From Candidatus Bipolaricaulota bacterium (lineage in GTDB: Bacteria > Bipolaricaulota > Bipolaricaulia > UBA7950 > UBA9294), in NCBI GenBank assembly GCA_020350845.1, contig CP070725.1, forward strand, positions 1,396,182-1,408,786: a stretch of DNA of 12,605 nt, given 5' to 3'. Made by a program: the position numbers and the translations under genes. Shown piece by piece: positions 8,501 through 12,605 of this stretch; the first letter of the stretch is position 1, and each line of letters opens with the position of its first letter. The notes under the pieces are model-generated. The model was given only the letters and a program-made list of their open reading frames with translations. It ran no database searches and had not been told where the DNA came from.

Positions 8501-8602
8501 GGCTGTGGCGTCTGCGCTGCCACGTGCCACGCCGCAGCGATCGATCTGAGGGGGTTCGCCAACGAACAGATCCTGGCGATGCTGGAGGCGGTCGGGCGAT
8601 GA
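5597..8602 (+). CDS. hdrA: HdrA, long form (fused HdrA'-HdrA), bifurcating flavoprotein
   Basis: An intact 1001-residue HdrA; methanogen HdrA is about 650 residues. The N-terminal half (about 1-430) has its own FAD loop GGGIAG (10-15), the HdrA cysteine block NDCAMC (Cys54, Cys57), ferredoxin motifs at Cys106/109/112/116 and Cys153/161/164/168, and a QCVGSR...YCSSICC block. The second half begins near VGVFVCNCG (Cys457, Cys459) and contains ACTPRTHESLF, REQCSWVH, a second FAD loop GGGAAG (596-601), QCVESR...PYCSRICC, and two C-terminal [4Fe-4S] motifs (936/939/942/946 and 967/970/973/977). The two halves repeat the same architecture, so the protein resembles an HdrA' and an HdrA fused, with two flavins. 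It should split electron pairs between ferredoxin and a second acceptor. Start is GTG. It lies between hdrC and flxD and overlaps the latter by four bases. Confidence 0.95.
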   Translation: MKHKRVMVIGGGIAGVQAALDLAAMSVEAILVESGPSIGGRMAQLDKTFPTNDCAMCILSPKLVAAGDHPLITIHTTSEVTAIDGEAPAFRVKVIERPRYVDVERCTACGRCSVECPVSIPDPYNEDLVKTKCIRVPFPQAVPSAAVIDPSRCLRLTRGTCGLCEQVCEPGAVNYGQTATEHEIDVGGVILATGYAVFDAVERSEYGYRAFPNVVTSLEFERLLSASGPTEGHIVRPSDGRPPRKIAFLQCVGSRDTHAGNDYCSSICCMQAAKDAIIVGEHLDDVESTVFHMDLRAYGKGFDRFIDRAESVGRTRFVRARVSSVEADARTDAVVLQYTSERGSVEHEVFDLAVLSVGLVVDPEGRRALNDLGLPVGEHGFVPVEPFEPVRTPRPGLFVCGVASGPKDIPESVVEASAAAAEAACAVRSSPPAQFSVEHPPERDIRGEPPRVGVFVCNCGINIGATIDVPSLVDYARSFPAVDHAEGFLFTCSRDAQSAITEAIREKELNRVVVAACTPRTHESLFMNTLRSSGLNPYLFEFVNIREQCSWVHREYPEEATAKAKDLLAMAIDKAALLQPLSTTRTRVEKSALVVGGGAAGMTAALTLAAQGFPVHLVEKEGELGGNLRHLRTMLDGGDPDVLLESLRERVRDEERITVHLGATVEDVVGYVGNFETRLAGVPNPIRHGVAILATGATAVEPTSHRFGTTDRVMTLRSFENRLAAGDVGIRRARSIVMVQCVESRVEDRPYCSRICCSAAVKNALRFKEVNPKASVYVLYRDMRTYGLRESWYREARRAGVLFTRYDVDCPPRVSVSAGGLRVEVDDAVLGRRLVLHPDAVVLASGIAANPDNKGLSQVFKVPLGPDGFFLEAHIKLRPVDFATDGVFVCGLAHYPKDLSEAIAQAKAAAGRAATVLANDTLETEAKIAEVRGSQCSGCGVCVEVCAYHAIELDEETGHAVVKEALCKGCGVCAATCHAAAIDLRGFANEQILAMLEAVGR

Positions 8603-9042
8603 TCGAGGCCAACGCGGAGTTCGAGCCACGGATCGTGGCGTTCCTGTGCAACTGGTGTAGCTACGCAGGCGCCGATCTAGCCGGAGTGAGCCGGATGCAG
8701 TATCCCCCGAATGTGCGCGTTGTCCGCGTGCCGTGCTCCGGGAGGATCGACCCGCTGTTCGTCCTCAAAGCGCTGCAGAACGGTGTCGACGGCGTCCTCG
8801 TAAGCGGATGCCATCCCGGGGATTGCCACTACGTCAGCGGGAACCTCCTCGCGCGGAGGAAGTTCGCCGTCCTGAAGAGCCTACTTGAGCATGTCGGCGT
8901 CGAGCCGGAGCGGATTCACTTCTCATGGGTCTCCGCGGCCGAAGGCGCGCGCTTCGCGGAGATCCTGGAGAGGGTGATCGGCGCCGTCCGACAGGTCGGG
9001 CCCGGCACGAAGATGGTCAAGTCGATCGAGGAAGCTCAATGA
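8599..9042 (+). CDS. flxD: FlxD / second MvhD-like [2Fe-2S] protein
   Basis: A 147-residue MvhD-family electron carrier. Signatures: FLCNWCSYAGADLAG (Cys17, Cys20), CSG and GCHPGDCHY. It is clearly paralogous to MvhD at 1423-1851, sharing long blocks such as MQYPPNVRVVRV, but has Leu16 and Ser where the other copy has extra cysteines. Its place between hdrA and flxC indicates that it links the NADH-oxidising Flx module to this HdrA, as FlxD does in FlxABCD-HdrABC complexes. Its ATG overlaps the hdrA stop by four bases. Family assignment is firm; the name flxD rather than mvhD rests on the neighbours. Confidence 0.93.
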   Translation: MIEANAEFEPRIVAFLCNWCSYAGADLAGVSRMQYPPNVRVVRVPCSGRIDPLFVLKALQNGVDGVLVSGCHPGDCHYVSGNLLARRKFAVLKSLLEHVGVEPERIHFSWVSAAEGARFAEILERVIGAVRQVGPGTKMVKSIEEAQ

Positions 9043-10055
9043 GGGAAGTCGAGGAGCAACTGCGGAGCGAAGTCGTCAGGCTGTTCGCCGAGGGAGCGAT
9101 CGACCTCTTCCTCGGATACAGCAGCTCGCGCGTTCCCCTTCGCAGTGCCGCGTGCGTCCTTCATGACGCAGACGGGGTCGCGCGCCTCGTGTGGAACCGG
9201 ACGTGCACACCGAACCTCGCCGCCCTTCTTCGCGAGCTACTTCGGTCTCCGCCCGGCGCGACGGGCGACGCTCCCCCACGGATCGGCCTCCTCGCGAAGG
9301 GATGTGTCAGTCGGTCGCTGGTGACGCTGATGAAGGCGAATCAGATCTCTCGTGAGTCCCTCTTGATCATCGGCGTCGACTGCCCAGGGATGATCGACCG
9401 GCACAAGGTCGCCGCCCGCGTCGGCGGCGAGATCGCCGCGGCGATCTGGAGTGGGGACGACCTCGCCGTGCGCGCGACGGGCTCGGGAGAGCACATCCTG
9501 AGCGCGGAGGATGTGCTGCTCGACGACTGCCGAACGTGCGCTCATCCGTCGGCCGTCCTTTCCGATCGCTTCCTCGGCGAGCCGCGAGCTCCGAGGAGGG
9601 ACGCACTCGATGACCCCGCAAGCTCACTGACAGAAGCTGAGCCCGAGGAGCGATGGTCGCACTTCCAAGGCGAGGTGGCCCGCTGCATTCGCTGCTACGC
9701 CTGCCGTGAAGCCTGTCCCAACTGCTTCTGCACCGAGTGTTTCGCCGACGCGAGCGATCCGAGGTGGATCGGCGTCACGACGGATGAGACGGATCTCGCG
9801 CTCTTCCACCTTGGGCGCGCGTTCCATCAGGCCGGGCGATGCGTGAGCTGTGGCGCGTGCGTCTCCGCGTGTCCCCTGGGGATCGATCTGCGGATGCTCT
9901 ATGAGAAGGTCAACGGGGACGTGAAGGTGCGATTCGGAACGGATGTCGGAACATCGCTCGACGAGCCCGAGCCGCTCTGCCGATTCGCACTTGAGGACGA
10001 CGAGACGTTCATGACGGAGCCGGGGAAGGGCGGCCGGGGAATGGGGGTGCGATGA
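9039..10055 (+). CDS. flxC: FlxC-like dicluster ferredoxin protein (FrhB/FdhB-related)
   Basis: A 338-residue iron-sulfur protein. Residues 1-200 resemble the N-terminal region of FrhB/FdhB-type proteins, with the blocks GLLAKGCVSRSLVTLM and GVDCPGMID and a later CRTC. Residues 216-278 carry two [4Fe-4S] motifs, CIRCYACREACP (216/219/222/226) and CVSCGACVSACP (268/271/274/278). After the first come extra cysteines in NCFCTECF (229, 231, 234). In Flx/Hdr clusters a protein of this kind passes electrons between the flavoprotein and FlxD. It overlaps both neighbours by four bases (ATGA), consistent with a stoichiometric complex. The N-terminal domain could bind a flavin, but I see no decisive motif for this. 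The exact FlxC label rests mainly on gene order. Confidence 0.82.
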   Translation: MREVEEQLRSEVVRLFAEGAIDLFLGYSSSRVPLRSAACVLHDADGVARLVWNRTCTPNLAALLRELLRSPPGATGDAPPRIGLLAKGCVSRSLVTLMKANQISRESLLIIGVDCPGMIDRHKVAARVGGEIAAAIWSGDDLAVRATGSGEHILSAEDVLLDDCRTCAHPSAVLSDRFLGEPRAPRRDALDDPASSLTEAEPEERWSHFQGEVARCIRCYACREACPNCFCTECFADASDPRWIGVTTDETDLALFHLGRAFHQAGRCVSCGACVSACPLGIDLRMLYEKVNGDVKVRFGTDVGTSLDEPEPLCRFALEDDETFMTEPGKGGRGMGVR

Positions 10056-11080
10056 ACGAGCGAATCGTGCCTCGCGACGCGGTGACCGAATTCGCCTTGC
10101 GGATTGCACCGCAACGTGAGATCGTCGGTCCGACAGCCGATCGGACGGGGATTCGCTACGACCGTATCGAAGGTCCATTCCAACTCTGCCTCGACGCGGG
10201 TCATGGAGTCGCCTCGCCCAAGGGAGTCCTCTTCCCCCAGACCGAAGTGCTCTTCCGGTTCCCGTCCTCGGAGCCGAACGAGACCATCGCCGAGCCACGG
10301 GAGCGGGTACTGTTCGGCATCCGCCCGTGCGACGCTCGCGCCCTGGCGCTGCTCGATCGCATCTTTCAGTCAGACGGTGTGGAGGACCCGTACTTCAGTG
10401 CGCGGTACGCGGCGACGACGATCGTCTCTCTCTCCTGTACGGAGCCTGGGCCCGCGTGCTTCTGCACTTCCGTAGGTGGGGGCCCGGCCGATCCCGCCGG
10501 CTCCGACCTGCTCCTCATCGGGATCGGAGAGCGTCTGCTCGCGAGGCCTGTCACGCAGACGGGAAGGGAGCTCCTCGAGAGCGGTGGAGATCTGGCTCAG
10601 CCGGCGGCGTCAGAGCATGTCGCAGCAGCCGTGGAGGCGGAGACCCAGGCCACGGCCAAGATCGAGCCGGTGGAGTACCCGACGGATCTCGCAAGGCTGG
10701 CGGGGATCTTCCACAACACCGTGTGGGATGAGATCGCAGCAACGTGCATCGGCTGTGGCGTCTGCACGTATGTCTGCCCGACCTGCCACTGCTTCGACAT
10801 CACGGACGAGGCCCGAAGAGGACGCGGTCGCCGGGTCCGCAGCTGGGACTCCTGCGCGTTTCCGTCGTTCACACTCCACGGCTCCGGCCGCAATCCGCGA
10901 GAGCGTCAGGCCGCTCGCCTGCGGCAGCGGATCCTCCACAAGTTCCTCTACGGGCCCGAGCGGTATGGGGAGGCGCTCTGCGTCGGCTGCGGCCGGTGCA
11001 TCACCGGATGCCCCACGGGGATCGATCTGCGGTCGCTTCTCGAGGCCGTGACCGTAATCATGAACGTGGAAGGTGCATGA
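10052..11080 (+). CDS. flxB: FlxB-like dicluster ferredoxin protein (AsrA/HydB family)
   Basis: A 342-residue cytoplasmic iron-sulfur protein of the family containing anaerobic sulfite reductase subunit A and the beta subunit of sulfhydrogenases. Family marks are GIRPCDARAL near residue 90, the SCTEPGPACFC block near residues 130-140 followed by GGGP, and two C-terminal [4Fe-4S] motifs: CIGCGVCTYVCPTCHC (232/235/238/242, plus 245 and 247) and CVGCGRCITGCP (310/313/316/320). It should relay electrons from the FAD protein encoded next. It overlaps flxC by four bases. AsrA itself would be expected beside an AsrC sulfite reductase, which is absent here; the Hdr neighbourhood favours FlxB. Confidence 0.87.
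   Translation: MNERIVPRDAVTEFALRIAPQREIVGPTADRTGIRYDRIEGPFQLCLDAGHGVASPKGVLFPQTEVLFRFPSSEPNETIAEPRERVLFGIRPCDARALALLDRIFQSDGVEDPYFSARYAATTIVSLSCTEPGPACFCTSVGGGPADPAGSDLLLIGIGERLLARPVTQTGRELLESGGDLAQPAASEHVAAAVEAETQATAKIEPVEYPTDLARLAGIFHNTVWDEIAATCIGCGVCTYVCPTCHCFDITDEARRGRGRRVRSWDSCAFPSFTLHGSGRNPRERQAARLRQRILHKFLYGPERYGEALCVGCGRCITGCPTGIDLRSLLEAVTVIMNVEGA
11068..11073 (+). promoter_or_regulatory. Ribosome binding site of flxA, decides its start
   Basis: GGAAGG is eight bases before ATG 11082. The earlier in-frame GTG at 11073 overlaps this site and is less likely. Confidence 0.65.
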
Positions 11081-11081
11081 T

Positions 11082-11927
11082 ATGCCCCGACCGAACCCGT
11101 ATCTGCCTCGTCGAGCCACCATCGAGAAGGCGGTGATCGAGAATGACGAGCGAGATCTCAAGTCGTTCACCGTCGCGTTCATCGACCCCGAGGAGCGAGC
11201 CGCCTTCACCTATCTTCCCGGGCAGTTTGCGGAGGTCTCCGTGTACGGTGCCGGCGAGTGTCCCCTCGGAGTCGCGTCCTCGCCGACCGAGGGAGATCGC
11301 CTGCTGTTCACCGTCAAGCGTACAGGAACGGTCACGGACGCCCTCCACAGGTTGCGGGAGGGCGACGTCATCGGCGTTCGAGGTCCGCTGGGGATTCCCT
11401 TCCCCATCGAGCGGATGAAGGGAAGGAGCGTCGTCGTCGTCGGAGGCGGTTTCGCATTCACGACACTGAGATCCTTGGCGGCCTACATGCTGAGCCCAGG
11501 GAATCGGGCGGACTTCACCGATCTGACCGTGATCTACGGCGCGCGGAGCCCCGGCGAGCTCCTCTACAAGGAGGACCTCGCGGCATGGGGCAGGAGGGAC
11601 GACATCCGGGTTGAGATCACGGTCGATGAGGGAGACGAAACGTGGTCCGGCCACGAAGGCTTCGTCCCAACCCTCTTCGAGAGGGTTGCGCCGTCCTCGG
11701 CGAACGCCATGATCGTGATCTGCGGCCCCCCGCTGATGATGAAGTTCACCCTCCCCGTCGCCGCGAAGCTGGGGTTCGCTCCCGAAGACATCCTCTTGTC
11801 TCTCGAGATGCGCATGAAGTGCGGCATCGGGAAGTGCGGCCGATGCAACATCGGAAGCAGGTACGTGTGCGTCGACGGGCCGGCCTTCACACTCGCCGAG
11901 TTGAGGAGACTCCCGGACGAGTACTAG
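11082..11927 (+). CDS. flxA: FlxA-like FAD/[2Fe-2S] NAD(P)H oxidoreductase
   Basis: A 281-residue flavoprotein of the ferredoxin-NADP reductase superfamily, close to AsrB and sulfhydrogenase gamma subunits; in the Flx module it exchanges electrons with NAD(H). Order of elements: a flavin-binding beta barrel (about 1-105) with LPGQFAEV, CPLGVASSP and VRGPLG; a nucleotide-binding domain with VVVVGGGFAFTTLRSL and CGPPLMMKF; and a C-terminal [2Fe-2S] site with Cys247, 252, 255 and 263 (CGIGKCGRC then YVC). The GGGFAFTTLR loop differs from the more common GGxGxAPLR form, so NADH versus NADPH preference cannot be read from it. The gene starts one base after the flxB stop. It is the entry or exit point for pyridine nucleotide in the complex. 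Confidence 0.9.
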   Translation: MPRPNPYLPRRATIEKAVIENDERDLKSFTVAFIDPEERAAFTYLPGQFAEVSVYGAGECPLGVASSPTEGDRLLFTVKRTGTVTDALHRLREGDVIGVRGPLGIPFPIERMKGRSVVVVGGGFAFTTLRSLAAYMLSPGNRADFTDLTVIYGARSPGELLYKEDLAAWGRRDDIRVEITVDEGDETWSGHEGFVPTLFERVAPSSANAMIVICGPPLMMKFTLPVAAKLGFAPEDILLSLEMRMKCGIGKCGRCNIGSRYVCVDGPAFTLAELRRLPDEY

Positions 11928-11932
11928 GAGGG
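11927..11932 (+). promoter_or_regulatory. Ribosome binding site of ferritin-like gene, decides its start
   Basis: GGAGGG lies directly against ATG 11933 but six bases before the in-frame ATG 11939, so 11939 is the better start. Confidence 0.65.
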
Positions 11933-11938
11933 ATGAGC

Positions 11939-12430
11939 ATGTCGCTTGGCTTCACCGTGAACGAAGTCCTGCTGATGGCAGAGCGGATCGAACGCAACGG
12001 CGCTGCCTTCTACCGCGCCGCCGCCTCGAACACCGATCGCCCGGTGCTGAAGGCGAGGCTCGAGGAGCTTGCCGCGATGGAGGACGCGCACCGCGAGGTC
12101 TTCACGGCAATGGCCGAGGAGCTCGCGTCGGCCGACCCCACGGGCGGCCCGGCCACGCCGACTGACGAGGCGGCCGCGTACCTGAGAGCAATGGCCGATG
12201 CCGCCGTGTTCGACGATGGCCTCGATCCCGAAGCGCTCGCCGCCAAGATGACGTCCGGCGAGGAGCTCCTGCGCACGGCGATCCACATCGAGAAGGAGAC
12301 GATCCTGTTCTACCTCGGGCTGCGCGACTTCGTGGTCGGCGCGGACGGGCGAGAGCGTCTCGATCGTGTTCTCCGGGAGGAGATGGAACACGTGTCGCTG
12401 CTCAAGCGGCAGCTCACAGCACTGGAGTAG
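11939..12430 (+). CDS. Ferritin-like diiron protein (rubrerythrin-type)
   Basis: A 163-residue, mostly helical protein of the ferritin/rubrerythrin superfamily without the C-terminal rubredoxin domain of classical rubrerythrin. The diiron ligands of the four-helix bundle are recognisable: Glu18 (ERNGAAFY), Glu48/His51 (EDAH), Glu118 or Glu120 (HIEKE) and Glu148/His151 (EEMEH). A low-complexity Ala/Pro/Thr stretch near residues 63-80 separates the two helix pairs. Proteins of this type remove peroxide or oxygen, or handle iron, in anaerobes. It is the last gene of the cluster, 11 bases after flxA, and may protect the oxygen-sensitive iron-sulfur enzymes encoded before it. The specific activity cannot be decided from sequence. 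Confidence 0.88.
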   Translation: MSLGFTVNEVLLMAERIERNGAAFYRAAASNTDRPVLKARLEELAAMEDAHREVFTAMAEELASADPTGGPATPTDEAAAYLRAMADAAVFDDGLDPEALAAKMTSGEELLRTAIHIEKETILFYLGLRDFVVGADGRERLDRVLREEMEHVSLLKRQLTALE

Positions 12431-12605
12431 CACCTCAAGGATCGAGACGTCGGAACGGCGGTTTCGGCCCCTGCGGCCGGGAGCGCTCAAACAGAAGGCA
12501 GCTGCGATCGAGGCACACGAGGGGAATTCCTCGATCTGGCCGAGATGTCCGAGACTGCGATCTTCGGCGAAACGACGGACCCCGAGCAGCGTGCACGTGA
12601 TGCCG
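12431..12605 (+). other. Unassigned tail of the window
   Basis: I find no supported gene here. A short GC hairpin is possible (CGGCC at 12465-12469 with GGCCG at 12475-12479), but no T-run follows, so it is not a convincing terminator. The frame of the ferritin-like gene stays open after its TAG to the window end and contains an ATG at 12545 (reading MSETAIFGE...). That ATG could be the start of a following gene, but it lacks a well-placed Shine-Dalgarno and only 20 codons are visible. Confidence 0.4.
12506..12536. repeat. 8-bp perfect inverted repeat
   Basis: GATCGAGG at 12506-12513 is repeated inverted as CCTCGATC at 12529-12536 with a 15-base spacer. It lies nine bases upstream of the possible ATG at 12545. 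It could be an operator or a hairpin, but GATCG and CTCGA words are frequent in this DNA, so chance is a real alternative. Confidence 0.3.

Noticed and set aside
10052..11927. Anaerobic sulfite reductase asrAB
   Set aside because: FlxB and FlxA resemble AsrA and AsrB, but no asrC sirohaem subunit follows and the neighbours are Hdr and FlxC/FlxD genes.
12465..12479. Rho-independent terminator
   Set aside because: Only a five-base stem and no following T-run.

Overview
The window is one tightly packed block of genes, all on the + strand. It comes from a GC-rich, strictly anaerobic metabolism, most likely a bacterium: the combination with the NADH module FlxABCD is typical of anaerobic bacteria rather than methanogens. 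I cannot name the phylum from the sequence. There is no rRNA, tRNA, CRISPR array or mobile element. Neighbouring genes overlap by a few bases (ATGA or TGATG junctions) or are separated by a few to about 36 bases, each usually with a clear Shine-Dalgarno sequence. The whole stretch from 1 to 12430 therefore reads as a single operon that begins upstream of the window.

Layout. (1) 1-1419: C-terminal part of a heterodisulfide reductase subunit A (HdrA), cut by the window edge and interrupted by one in-frame TAG at 673-675. (2) 1423-4543: an Mvh-type group 3c [NiFe]-hydrogenase, as mvhD, an unknown 68-residue protein, mvhG (small subunit) and mvhA (large subunit). (3) 4540-5067: the hydrogenase maturation endopeptidase. 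(4) 5073-8602: hdrC and a second, intact HdrA of 1001 residues that looks like two HdrA units fused. (5) 8599-11927: a second mvhD-like gene (flxD), then flxC, flxB and flxA, the flavin/[2Fe-2S] NAD(P)H-oxidising module. (6) 11939-12430: a rubrerythrin/ferritin-like diiron protein. The last 175 bases hold no gene I can support.

How the parts could work together (inference from the families). MvhAG splits H2 and passes electrons through the [2Fe-2S] protein MvhD to an HdrA flavin. FlxABC exchanges electrons with NAD(H) and passes them through FlxD to an HdrA flavin. HdrA is the flavin-based electron-bifurcating subunit that also reaches ferredoxin, and HdrC leads to a disulfide-reducing HdrB. 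The window therefore encodes two HdrA-MvhD modules, one beside a hydrogenase and one beside an NADH module. This could be a single H2/NAD(H)/ferredoxin (confurcating or bifurcating) complex or two alternative complexes. No HdrB is present in the window.

The points most worth a second look are the combined Mvh-Hdr-Flx layout, the TAG codon in the first hdrA, the small unknown protein placed between mvhD and mvhG, the missing hdrB, and the fused HdrA.
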